NCBI RefSeq assembly: GCF_000518605.1
Contig: NZ_KI912459.1
Location: forward strand, 303,468-365,233
Length of the DNA stretch: 61,766 nucleotides
Direction of reading: 5' to 3'
Origin: Shewanella fidelis ATCC BAA-318
GTDB taxonomy: Bacteria > Pseudomonadota > Gammaproteobacteria > Enterobacterales > Shewanellaceae
This document shows positions 1-8,516 of the stretch, piece by piece. Position numbers and translations under genes: made by a program. Under the pieces are notes generated by a model, which saw nothing but the letters and a program-made list of their open reading frames with translations, searched no databases and was not told the DNA's origin. Numbering within the stretch: position 1 is the first letter of the stretch; every line of letters starts with the position of its first letter.

Positions 1-146
1 GAACCTAGAACCTAGAACCTAGAACCTAGAACCTAGAACCTAGAACCTAGAACCTAGAACCTAGAACCTAGAACCTAGAACCTAGAACCTAGAACTTAGA
101 ACCTAGAACTTAGAACCTAGGACCTAGGACCTAGGACCAGAACCTA
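1..146. repeat. Tandem heptamer array (GAACCTA)n
   Basis: Nineteen contiguous 7-bp units run from 1 to 133. Most are GAACCTA, two are GAACTTA (92-98 and 106-112), and the last two are GGACCTA. A broken unit and one more GAACCTA (140-146) follow. Every unit boundary makes CTAG or a one-base variant. The window starts inside the array, so its left end is unknown. The stop codon of the neighbouring minus-strand transporter (146-144) lies inside the final unit. The same heptamer family recurs at 51284-51325 and in the islands at 19550-19936 and 20973-21409. Confidence 0.97.
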
Positions 147-1652
147 GCGTCTAATCGCTTCATGCTCAGCTGTAACAGCAATCTCTTCTTCTAGAGCTTG
201 CTCTTCGTTGTGGTGAGTGCTGTCTTCAGCACCGTGCATCCAGTCAACAAGCTTATCAGCCATAAAGTACAAGATCACACCTGAGATAGCCGCTGTAATT
301 GCGATACCTGCGAAGATAGACATTGCGTTTGCAAGCTGTTCTTCTTTTTCACCGCCATGGCCAATGAACGAACCAACAACACCGCCAATCTTGTTTGCAG
401 CAGCAATGAATAGGAACCACGCACCCATCATTAGAGAAGCAATACGCAATGGAGCAAGCTTAGTTACCATAGATAGACCAATAGGTGATAAACATAGTTC
501 ACCCATTGTATGGAAGAAGTATGCACCTACTAACCACCACATGCTTGACTTAGCGTTAGCATCACCGTCCATTTGCAGTACGGCACCAATCATGAATAGG
601 AAACCAACAGCAAGAAGGAAAAGACCTAATGCAAACTTAACAGGAGAGTTAGGCTCATTCTTGCCTAAACGGATCCAGATAGATGCAATCACAGGTGCAA
701 AGATAACAATAAAGATAGCGTTTAGTGACTGGAAGTAAGTCGTTGGTACTTCCCAGCCACCAATCATACGATCAGTAAAGTCGTTGGTGAACAGGTTCAT
801 TAGACCGCCAGCTTGCTCAAAGCCAGCCCAGAAAATAATAGTGAATAGACCCATGATCATAATCACTTTGATGCGGTCACGTTCAACTTTAGTTAGAGGC
901 TCTTTACGTACTTGGCCAGACTCAGCAGCTTTTTGTTTTTCAAGCTTTGCAGCAGGAACAGTACCAATGTCACCCAGTAGCTTTTGTGCGAACATGAATT
1001 GAATGATTAGCGAGATAACCATACCAACACCAGCACAGAAGAAACCTGCTTGCCAGTTGTTGATAAAGACTTCTTTACCATCAACAATCGCATTGTGGCC
1101 AAAGCTTGTATAAGCCCAAGCAACAACGAAACCTGAAAGTGCAGCACCTAAGTTGATACCCATGTAGAAGATAGTGAACGCGCCATCACGACGGTGGTCA
1201 CCTTCTTCATATAAGTCACCAACCATAGTAGAGATGTTTGGCTTAAATAGACCGTTACCAATAATAAGAGTGCCTAGACCGATATAAAATACCATGGTTG
1301 CAGAACCTGGTACCCATTCGTGTGGCGCAGCTAACAGGAATTGGCCTGCCGCCATTAATGCACCACCGATATAAATTGATTTACGTTGGCCTAAGATGTT
1401 GTCGGCTAACCAACCACCAAACAGTGGGGTTAAATAAACTAAAGCAGTAAATGTACCGTAAAGCGAAAGTGCGTCAGCTTGGGTCCAGCCTAAACCACCA
1501 CCGCCTTGGTGATTAACTTGGTCTACTAGATAAAGAACCAAGATAGCTCGCATCGCGTAATAACTAAAGCGTTCCCATAATTCTGTTGTAAACAACAGGA
1601 ACAGTCCCTTAGGATGGCCGAGCATTGTCCCCGGAGGTTTTGCTACGTTCAT
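144..1652 (-). CDS. POT/PTR2 family proton-coupled oligopeptide transporter
   Basis: A 502-residue inner-membrane protein of the POT family, which imports di- and tripeptides with protons. The family signature ExxERFxYY is intact near the N-terminus (ELWERFSYY, about residues 24-32), followed by the usual run of hydrophobic helices. A second family-like stretch, GNGLFKPNISTMVGDLY, lies near residue 132, and the helix-10-region motif FFHTMGELCLSPIGLS lies near residue 380. Length is normal for bacterial members such as the Shewanella PepT proteins. It stands alone on the minus strand; a hairpin-forming repeat (1679-1702) lies just upstream of the start. The last codons run into the heptamer array, and the TAG stop comes from a repeat unit. 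The exact substrate is not readable from sequence. Confidence 0.93.
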   Translation of the reverse strand: MNVAKPPGTMLGHPKGLFLLFTTELWERFSYYAMRAILVLYLVDQVNHQGGGGLGWTQADALSLYGTFTALVYLTPLFGGWLADNILGQRKSIYIGGALMAAGQFLLAAPHEWVPGSATMVFYIGLGTLIIGNGLFKPNISTMVGDLYEEGDHRRDGAFTIFYMGINLGAALSGFVVAWAYTSFGHNAIVDGKEVFINNWQAGFFCAGVGMVISLIIQFMFAQKLLGDIGTVPAAKLEKQKAAESGQVRKEPLTKVERDRIKVIMIMGLFTIIFWAGFEQAGGLMNLFTNDFTDRMIGGWEVPTTYFQSLNAIFIVIFAPVIASIWIRLGKNEPNSPVKFALGLFLLAVGFLFMIGAVLQMDGDANAKSSMWWLVGAYFFHTMGELCLSPIGLSMVTKLAPLRIASLMMGAWFLFIAAANKIGGVVGSFIGHGGEKEEQLANAMSIFAGIAITAAISGVILYFMADKLVDWMHGAEDSTHHNEEQALEEEIAVTAEHEAIRR

Positions 1653-2078
1653 GTTTTTCCACCTTCACTTGTGATTGCCTGCAACTGAAATTTTCGTTGC
1701 AGAAATTTATTTCTTAAATTTTTTAACTAAAAAAACGTACTAACCAGCTTTAAATGTTAATTTGTTGGCTGATTTGTAGTGTATTTAGCTGTTTTATTGT
1801 TGGCTTGTATTCTGTTTTTTCTGATCTGCCGCAAAAAATAGCGTCAAATGCGATAAAGCCTACCTTATATACCCTTTATGGGGCGAGAAAGTCAATTTTG
1901 ACAGAGTGACTGGTGGTAAAATGAGCTGTTGTTGGTTCTGTACGCGAACAAACCAATTGATGGTGCGAGTGTCGAAGTTTTGACGCTATGGCACTTTCTA
2001 TCATCGGCATAAATTTGCTAATATCTCTGGCTCAGTAATTAAGGCGTAAAATGCTTTTAGTAAAAGGAAGTCATTGCA
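1653..2078. other. Intergenic region between divergent POT and rfaH-like genes
   Basis: AT-rich stretch that must hold the promoters of both divergent genes. The only clear structure is an inverted repeat at 1679-1702: CTGCAAC, a 10-nt spacer, GTTGCAG. It lies 27 bp upstream of the transporter start codon and could be a leader hairpin or operator. A TTGACA hexamer occurs near 1897 but has no well-spaced -10 partner. No gene is seen. Confidence 0.6.
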
Positions 2079-2615
2079 ATGAAAGCATGGTATTTAATCT
2101 ATTGTAAATCTCGAGGAGAAGCTCGAGCGCAGCAGAATTTGGCACTGCAACAGATTGAAACCTACTTGCCTACCTATCCAGAAGAAAAGAAAGTCAAAGG
2201 CGAACTAACCGTCAAACGTGTATCGCTGTTTCCTAGTTATCTTTTTGCTTATTTTGACCCCAATATCACCAGTGTCGCCAAAATTCACAACACTCGCGGA
2301 GTGGTTCGAATTGTGGGTTGCAAAGAGCTAATGACACCGATAGACGATAGCGTTATTCATGCCATAAAAATGCGTGAACATAAGATACTATCGAGCAAAT
2401 TAACTTCAGCATCTCCATCAGCAGTTGAACCTGAGCCTAAATTAAACCAAGGCGATAAAGTGTGCTTTACCAAAGGTCCCTTTGCAGAACTTGAGGGGAT
2501 TTTTGACGAAGAAAATGGCGAAAAGCGTTGTTTTGTCCTGTTCGAATTAATGGGCAAACAACAGCGTGTAATAGTCGATAAAGATACAATCCAATCTGTT
2601 AAGAAACACGATTAG
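2079..2615 (+). CDS. rfaH: RfaH-like transcription antiterminator (NusG paralogue)
   Basis: A 178-residue NusG-family protein. The N-terminal NGN domain (about residues 1-100) has the typical start WYLIYCKSRGEARAQQNL and the LFPSYLFAYFD core. The C-terminal KOW-type domain (about 125-170) has the GDKVCFTKGPFAELEGIF pattern. RfaH-type factors load on RNA polymerase paused at an ops element and let it read long surface-polysaccharide operons. A perfect ops core lies 2 kb downstream at 4574-4585, just ahead of the large polysaccharide operon, so this is very likely the dedicated or shared antiterminator for that operon. The ATG has a purine-rich ribosome site (aaggaag) upstream. A specialised NusG paralogue of another name is possible, but ops proximity favours RfaH. 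Confidence 0.88.
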   Translation: MKAWYLIYCKSRGEARAQQNLALQQIETYLPTYPEEKKVKGELTVKRVSLFPSYLFAYFDPNITSVAKIHNTRGVVRIVGCKELMTPIDDSVIHAIKMREHKILSSKLTSASPSAVEPEPKLNQGDKVCFTKGPFAELEGIFDEENGEKRCFVLFELMGKQQRVIVDKDTIQSVKKHD

Positions 2616-3028
2616 CACTCACTTGATACTTAATGGTTAATCTACAAGGCTGATGCGTTGAATATATCGGATGCATATGCCGTTGTTGTATAAATCGCTG
2701 AATAGCCAAATGCATAATCTTAAAAGTGCAATCTTTAATATGTCTTGTGTATGGCTGTTCAGAGGAGCGCGGCTGAAATTACCGAGGACTATGATTACTG
2801 AGGCTGAATAGATACTGGCTGTGAGAGGTTTAGCGTGTGAGATACTTAGCATAGATCCACTCGTTATTAAGATAAGTTTTTTATTATTAGATGTTGTTTA
2901 TAAGTTTAATATTTTTTTGCAGAGGTTTTTCGGCGCTTAATAACTTTTAATGGCTTTTCATTTAAGTGGGTTATAAATGAACGATATATTTTGTGGAGGT
3001 ATGAGTTAGCTTCCATGGAATAGGGACT
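2616..3028. other. Intergenic region, no gene seen
   Basis: About 410 bp of low-GC sequence between the rfaH-like gene and a hypothetical membrane-anchored protein. The only open frames are short and lack ribosome sites or recognisable products. No ops element or strong terminator was found. It probably holds the promoter for the gene at 3029. Confidence 0.5.
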
Positions 3029-3721
3029 ATGCAAGCCATTAAAAAATTAATAATACGACTAGGGATAGCAAGTGCATGTTTATGCCTTGTATTAGTATTT
3101 ATTGTGAGTCAGTTATACGCCAGCATGATGGCCTACGCCGATCCTTCCCGCCCCAGGAATATGGGCGTATACCGCTGCACTTCGAGTAATCCAAATAGTG
3201 AATACACACTGGTCGCAAAGGTTAGGAATAACCAGATTTCCACTAAAACCGCAGTAGGTGATGTGCTTACAACGATAGAAATGGTTAAAGGCGCTTGGGA
3301 GTTTAACTGTAGCCAAGATTTTTTATATCCCGCTTTTCCAAATTCCGGAAATTGGTATCTGGGTTTAGACACCATGAATTTACCTGCGTGGGAAAATGAT
3401 CCTACAGTGTGTTTGTTGCCTGAACAGCAACATATTGGAATACGTTTTTATAATGCTTATGGCAATGCGATGGCCTGCGGTGTATCAGGCGATGCTTACA
3501 GCAATAGAATTATTGAAATGGCAAACGGCAGCGTGATGACTGCCTCTGCAAATTATAATCCGTTTGCAGAACTTGTTCGAACAGGTGATTTGCCCCTTGG
3601 TGAATATCAATTACCCGATAAACTGCCACTGTTCAGTTTGGGTTGGTATATCACCAGTTATGGTGTGGCGCAGGGGATGTTTACTTTGCATCTGACCAAT
3701 ACAAGCATGGATGTTAGGTAG
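3029..3721 (+). CDS. Hypothetical membrane-anchored or secreted protein
   Basis: I do not recognise this 230-residue protein. It starts with a basic stretch (MQAIKKLIIRLG) and one hydrophobic segment (about residues 12-33) with no obvious signal-peptidase site, so it is likely an N-terminally anchored periplasmic protein. The rest is hydrophilic, rich in Asn, Tyr and Pro, and has four spaced cysteines (in the contexts YRC, FNC, TVC and MAC), which suggests one or two disulfides in the periplasm. It sits between the rfaH-like gene and the polysaccharide operon, outside the ops-led transcript. A role in surface polysaccharide biology is possible by position only. Confidence 0.6.
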   Translation: MQAIKKLIIRLGIASACLCLVLVFIVSQLYASMMAYADPSRPRNMGVYRCTSSNPNSEYTLVAKVRNNQISTKTAVGDVLTTIEMVKGAWEFNCSQDFLYPAFPNSGNWYLGLDTMNLPAWENDPTVCLLPEQQHIGIRFYNAYGNAMACGVSGDAYSNRIIEMANGSVMTASANYNPFAELVRTGDLPLGEYQLPDKLPLFSLGWYITSYGVAQGMFTLHLTNTSMDVR

Positions 3722-3830
3722 TGAGTCATGCCTATGAGCGTGATTAATGAATTCTTGTAAACAGCTAACAGTAGGCTGAAGTATTTCTGGTAAATATCGG
3801 CTTTCTAAACATCAGCTAAATGTACTGATA

Positions 3831-3863
3831 GGCATATTTAAACAATTAAAGCTTAAATATGCC
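3831..3863. repeat. Perfect 11-bp inverted repeat
   Basis: GGCATATTTAA (3831-3841) and TTAAATATGCC (3853-3863) form a perfect inverted repeat with an 11-nt spacer, 110 bp downstream of the hypothetical gene. There is no T-run after it, so it is a poor intrinsic terminator. A protein-binding site is an alternative. Confidence 0.7.
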
Positions 3864-4573
3864 GTTGGTTGCTAAAGCGTATTTAAGCACAATGACCAAT
3901 ATTAACAGCCTATGATATTGAAATTAATGTTTAATACTTCAAAAGTTTGATTGAGCTTTAATTAACAAAAGGCGAGCATGTCAAAAATAGTAAAGTAGGT
4001 TTATTTCTATGTTGTTTGTGAGATATTCGCCATAGCTGTTAATTTTATACATTATTGTGTATTTCAAATGCAGGAAAATGCGTTCAAAACAACGCTACAG
4101 TTTATGTTTGCATTAATGAGTAATTGTACAGCTTAGATAAAGGCTAAATAGTTGGCACGATAAGGGGAAGATGGGTAGTAGCTTGCTAAATTTTCTTTAG
4201 TAACCGCAAAAGTAGAAGTCTTTGTAAAAATGATAAGTGCTTAGTTATTTAACTTTAGGCGACTAATCTTTCAGCAGTTGTTGCAAGATGTTAGTTTACA
4301 TTACTGCGGTTCTATTCATAGTCGTGTATAATCTTGCGCTGCTCGAACAGAGCCTGCCAGTTGAAGTGCCTGTTAGGTACTAAAGGCTGATTCTAGTTGA
4401 ATGTCAGTTTGAGTCGTAAAATTATAAAAATTGTAAGTTGCTTTAATATAGCGGTATTCGTTAGTGTGCGTCAGTTGTTAGCGAAAGCCTCTACATTAAG
4501 TCTATTTAGTTTTTTATGACCAAAAAAGGAAAACTTGCAAAGCAGGTGGGCATGTTGGAAGCCGTAATCCATG

Positions 4574-4585
4574 GGCGGTAGCGTG
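4574..4585 (+). promoter_or_regulatory. ops element (RfaH recruitment site)
   Basis: GGCGGTAGCGTG matches the E. coli ops core exactly and is followed by T. It lies 138 bp upstream of the GTG start chosen for the first operon gene, within a long untranslated leader. RfaH recognises the non-template ops strand in the paused elongation complex. With the rfaH-like gene at 2079-2615 this forms a complete local antitermination circuit. Confidence 0.9.
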
Positions 4586-4722
4586 TCTAAAAGCAAATGA
4601 ACTTGCGTTTTTCTGGTATTAAAGGGCTTGATGCTGAAAGGTGGATAAACTGTTTTAACCAAATATCGAGCAAACTTCTTAAATCATCTTCCATTATTTT
4701 TAACCTCTCTTGGAGACAATCG

Positions 4723-7464
4723 GTGCTTAACAAGACTAAAAAACTCATCATAGCTGGCATGTCAGCGCTGATCTTATTGTCGGGGCAGGCTTATGCAATT
4801 ACGCCTTCACCACAGATGATAGAGCAGTTTAAAAATCTTCCGGCATCAGAGCAGCAACGCTTAGCTAAGCAATATGGCATCTCGCCATCTATGATCGGTG
4901 GCTCATCAGCACAAGCAAAGATTGCGAACCCTGAGGTTGTGCAACAACGTGCAGCAGCGAATAAGGTTGTTGACCAGTCAGCTAGCGCCAAAAATGATTT
5001 AAATTTTACGCAGAATAGCAATAAGAATGAATTAAAGCGTTTTGGTTATGATTTGTTCCAAGGCGAGCCGACAACTTTTGCACCAGTTTCTGACGTGCCG
5101 GTTCCAAGTGAATACCTAGTTGGACCAGGCGACAACATTAAGGTGCAGCTTTACGGTAAAGATAATAAAGAATACGACCTTATAATTAACCGTGAAGGTG
5201 TGATTCAGTTTCCTGAACTGGGTCCTATCTCAGTTGCGGGGCTAACCTTTAGTGAAGTGCGTGATACGCTATCAAGCCGCATTACACAGCAGATGATTGG
5301 TATTGAATCAAATATCACCATGGGCGAATTACGCTCAATTCGTATTTTTGTAGCCGGTGATGCATACAAACCAGGCTCTTACACGGTTTCTAGTCTTTCA
5401 ACGATTACTCAAGCTTTGTTTGTTGCTGGCGGTGTAAATGAAATTGGCTCTTTACGTAATATTCAAGTAAAGCGTAAAGGCAAGCTTGTAGGTAGCATGG
5501 ACCTGTATGATTTGCTACTACGTGGTGACGCCTCAGGCGATATTAACCTGCGTTCAGGCGATGTGGTTTTTATTCCTTCTGTTGGTGGTTTAGTAAGTGT
5601 TACCGGTGAAGTACGTCGTCCTGCTATCTATGAGCTAAAGCAAAACGAGACAATGGCTCAGGTAATTGAAATGGCTGCAGGCATTAAGCCTGGTGCTTAC
5701 CCAAGACAAAGTAGCGTTGAGCGCTTTAACGACAATAGCTTAAAGTCTATCTTAAATGTTGACTTAACAACTAAAGCAGGCAAAGCGACTAAAGCCCTTG
5801 CTGGTGACGTTATTCAAGTTAAGAGTGCAACAACCCAATATGAAGATGCGATTACTGTGGTAGGTGCCGCAGTTCGCCCTGGTAAATATCAGTGGTATCA
5901 AGGCCAAAAGATTAGCGATTTGGTGCCATCTATTTGGGGCGATTTAAATGTCTCAGTTGATCTTGAATATGCAATCGTAGTTCGTGAAATTAATAAACAA
6001 GGTGACATTCAGGTCTACCAATTCTCACCAGTAAAAGCGATTAATGCTAAAGACCCATCACAAAACTTGACGCTTCAAGCGCGTGACAAAGTGATTTTCT
6101 TTAACTTTAGCGACTTAGCGCAAAATCGTTATGAACTAAACAAGTTAGTTAAACAAAGAGTTCAGAAAGTTCAGTCATTATCTAGTAATTCATTAATTGG
6201 TAATGACTTATTTAGTGCAGGATTTTCTCAGTTAAGCCAGATGGAGTTTACAGACCGTAAGCAACTTGGCGGAGTCGTCATTAATAGTCAGCAAAAAGAT
6301 CAAGACCCAACGGTTAAAGCCGTTAAAGGTGAAGTCAACAAGATGTTGATAAACCTTTTTGAAGACCGTGATTTAATTCAGTTAAGTGGTCAAATGAATC
6401 GTAGTGAATTGCTCTATCCTGTAATTATGAAACTCAATAGTCAAGGCCGTGCAGGTGATGGCGTAAAAGCAGTTGCTATTAATGGCCGCGTAAACAACCC
6501 CGGCATTTATCCGTTAACAGTTAACGCTCGAATTAAAGATTTAGTTATCGCAGCAGGCGGCTTGGAAGAGGGTGCTTATACAACTCGTGCAGAGCTCACA
6601 AGTACTCATACGACTATTGACGGTTCAGTTATAAAGCACACTAACATTGGCTTAGAAGCCGCATTAAATGGTGACGAGACACAAAACATCGTAATTAAAG
6701 GCCGCGATATTTTAACGGTAATGACTACACCAGACTGGCAAGAAAATAAGTCAGTTGAAATTCGCGGTGAAGTTAAATTCCCAGGTACCTATAATATCCG
6801 CCGTGGTGAGACGTTGTCAGATGTATTACTGCGTGCAGGTGGATTTACTGAATATGCCTATTTACCTTCATCTGTATTCGTTCGCGAATCTGTGCGTCAA
6901 CAAGAGCAGCTTGAAATTAAGAAGCTTGCAGACCAACTTCGTCGTGATATAGCAACACGAGGTGTATCTAAAGACGGTAATGTCGTTAATTACTCAGACG
7001 CACAAATGATGTTAACCGATTTAGAAACGATCAAAGCGGTTGGCCGCTTAGTTGTTGACCTATCGGCAATATCTGTTGGTATTAAGCAGGCTGATTTACA
7101 GCTTGAAGATAAGGACGTTTTATATATCCCATCGACTAAGCAAACGATTGCGGTAATGGGCGAAGTACAACATGCTGCAACTCATCGCTTTAAAGAAGGT
7201 CAAACAGTTGAACAATATCTTGCTATGTCTGGTGGTGTACGTGAACGTGCTGATGACGATAGAACATATGTAATTAAAGCAGACGGCTCTGTAATGCTCC
7301 CAAGCCGCTCTATGTGGTTCAGCAGTGAAACCAGCTTACAACCTGGTGATACCATCATCGTTCCACTTGATACAGAGTACAAAGACAACCTTACGCTTTG
7401 GACACAAGTAACAAGTATCATCTACAACACAGCAGTCGCTTTCGCCACAGTTGCGAACTTATAA
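4723..7464 (+). CDS. Large OPX-family outer-membrane polysaccharide export protein (OtnA/WbfF type)
   Basis: A 913-residue exporter with a signal peptide (LIIAGMSALILLSGQAYA) and no lipobox. A poly-export domain follows (SEYLVGPGDNIKVQLYG), then several SLBB repeats recognisable by IFVAGDAYKPGSY, VSVTGEVRRPAIYEL, VVGAAVRPGKYQW, VAINGRVNNPGIYPL, VEIRGEVKFPGTYNI and IAVMGEVQHAATH. This is the long OPX form seen in Vibrio as OtnA/WbfF, about twice the size of Wza. I chose GTG at 4723 because TTGGAGAC is spaced correctly upstream and the signal peptide then begins properly; an ATG at 4597 would add 42 residues ahead of the signal and sits only 11 bp after the ops site. No Wzc-type kinase is encoded in the window. 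Confidence 0.9.
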   Translation: MLNKTKKLIIAGMSALILLSGQAYAITPSPQMIEQFKNLPASEQQRLAKQYGISPSMIGGSSAQAKIANPEVVQQRAAANKVVDQSASAKNDLNFTQNSNKNELKRFGYDLFQGEPTTFAPVSDVPVPSEYLVGPGDNIKVQLYGKDNKEYDLIINREGVIQFPELGPISVAGLTFSEVRDTLSSRITQQMIGIESNITMGELRSIRIFVAGDAYKPGSYTVSSLSTITQALFVAGGVNEIGSLRNIQVKRKGKLVGSMDLYDLLLRGDASGDINLRSGDVVFIPSVGGLVSVTGEVRRPAIYELKQNETMAQVIEMAAGIKPGAYPRQSSVERFNDNSLKSILNVDLTTKAGKATKALAGDVIQVKSATTQYEDAITVVGAAVRPGKYQWYQGQKISDLVPSIWGDLNVSVDLEYAIVVREINKQGDIQVYQFSPVKAINAKDPSQNLTLQARDKVIFFNFSDLAQNRYELNKLVKQRVQKVQSLSSNSLIGNDLFSAGFSQLSQMEFTDRKQLGGVVINSQQKDQDPTVKAVKGEVNKMLINLFEDRDLIQLSGQMNRSELLYPVIMKLNSQGRAGDGVKAVAINGRVNNPGIYPLTVNARIKDLVIAAGGLEEGAYTTRAELTSTHTTIDGSVIKHTNIGLEAALNGDETQNIVIKGRDILTVMTTPDWQENKSVEIRGEVKFPGTYNIRRGETLSDVLLRAGGFTEYAYLPSSVFVRESVRQQEQLEIKKLADQLRRDIATRGVSKDGNVVNYSDAQMMLTDLETIKAVGRLVVDLSAISVGIKQADLQLEDKDVLYIPSTKQTIAVMGEVQHAATHRFKEGQTVEQYLAMSGGVRERADDDRTYVIKADGSVMLPSRSMWFSSETSLQPGDTIIVPLDTEYKDNLTLWTQVTSIIYNTAVAFATVANL

Positions 7465-7545
7465 CGATTTGAGAAAGTATGGAATGCCACAGAACAGCAT
7501 ATTTGAGCCAAATGCCAACTTTAAGCTAGAAAGAGAAGCACCTAA

Positions 7546-8499
7546 ATGTCGAATGAAATAAATAGATTGTCACTGAGCAACCAATTTACTGCAGATGATA
7601 CTGAAATTGACATTAGGGAAATATTCTTTGCAGTCTGGCAAGGGAAATGGTTAGTAATAGGTATTACTGCAATATTTGCAATATTTTCAGTTATATTTGC
7701 ACTCCTGCAGCCTAATATATATAAATCTGAAGTCTTACTTGCTCCGGTAGGAGAAGAACAAGCTGGTGGTTTGAGTGGTCTTGCGAGCCAGTTTGGAGGA
7801 TTGGCAAGTATCGCGGGGATAAACGTGGGAAATGGAGGTGGTGTTGATAAAACTCAGATGGCAATCGAAGTTTTGAAGTCACGGCAATTCGTAAGTCAGT
7901 TTATTCAGAAGCACAATATACTAGCAGACCTTATTGCTGCAGAGACTTGGGATCTAACGACAAATACACTGAGCTACACTGAAGAGCTTTACGATGCAAA
8001 GTTAAATGTTTGGACTCGAGAGGTTAAAAAGCCATTCAAACCAGAACCCTCGATGCAGGAAGCTTTTAAAGTGTTTTCCGATGTTGTTTCTGTAAACCAG
8101 TTTAAGGAGACTGGTATGGTTACTGTTTCAGTTGAACATGTGTCTCCTTATGTTGCACAACAGTGGGTTGTTTGGCTTGTTGAAGATATTAACTCGGTTA
8201 TGAAAGAAAGAGATGTTTCTGAAGCAATTAAAAGCAGTGAGTTTTTGAATAAGCAAATCGCGCTTACAAATGTAGCAGATATTCGCTCTATTTTATACAA
8301 GCTGATTGAGGAACAAGCCAAAACAATTATGTTTGCAGAAGTTCGCGATGAATACGTCTTTAAAACTATTGATAAGGCTATTGTACCCGAAGAAAAATTT
8401 AAGCCTAGTAGAGCGCTAATTTGTATTCTGGGTACTTTGATTGGTTGCTTTTTATCCATAGCATTTATACTTATTCGATATTTTTCAAGAAAGTCATGA
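7546..8499 (+). CDS. wzz: Wzz-type polysaccharide chain-length regulator (OtnB-like)
   Basis: A 317-residue inner-membrane polysaccharide co-polymerase. A Wzz domain begins with DIREIFFAVWQGKW, followed by the first membrane helix (about 37-54), a large periplasmic region, and a second helix near the C-terminus (ALICILGTLIGCFLSIAFIL). There is no cytoplasmic tyrosine-kinase domain. A Gly-rich patch (GGLSGLASQFGGLASIAG) follows the first helix, as in related Shewanella and Vibrio Wzz proteins. It directly follows the OPX gene, the same order as otnA-otnB. It should set modal chain length with the Wzy at 14466. Confidence 0.9.
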   Translation: MSNEINRLSLSNQFTADDTEIDIREIFFAVWQGKWLVIGITAIFAIFSVIFALLQPNIYKSEVLLAPVGEEQAGGLSGLASQFGGLASIAGINVGNGGGVDKTQMAIEVLKSRQFVSQFIQKHNILADLIAAETWDLTTNTLSYTEELYDAKLNVWTREVKKPFKPEPSMQEAFKVFSDVVSVNQFKETGMVTVSVEHVSPYVAQQWVVWLVEDINSVMKERDVSEAIKSSEFLNKQIALTNVADIRSILYKLIEEQAKTIMFAEVRDEYVFKTIDKAIVPEEKFKPSRALICILGTLIGCFLSIAFILIRYFSRKS

Positions 8500-8516
8500 A
8501 TTAATTGGTTGTTGAA

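Larger units (their letters stand above)
3722..4722 (+). promoter_or_regulatory. Long gene-free leader of the ops/RfaH-controlled polysaccharide operon
   Basis: One kilobase of AT-rich sequence without a credible gene. It contains an 11-bp perfect inverted repeat (3831-3863), a TATAAT hexamer (4327-4332) with no convincing -35, and the ops element (4574-4585). Transcription probably starts in the second half, which would leave an untranslated leader of a few hundred bases before the first gene, as is usual for JUMPstart/ops-led operons. The frame of the first gene is open back to an ATG at 4597, but that stretch looks like leader rather than protein. Confidence 0.6.

Noticed and set aside
1..146. 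A CRISPR-like array
   Set aside because: Units are 7 bp with no spacers, so it is a simple tandem repeat.
1897..1925. A sigma70 promoter (TTGACA with TAAAAT) for rfaH
   Set aside because: The spacer is only about 13 bp, too short for a functional promoter.
2637..2852. A 71-codon minus-strand frame downstream of rfaH
   Set aside because: No ribosome site, no recognisable features, and composition like the surrounding intergenic DNA.
4597..4722. An in-frame N-terminal extension of the exporter gene from ATG 4597
   Set aside because: It has no ribosome site, starts 11 bp after ops and would put 42 residues before a normal signal peptide.
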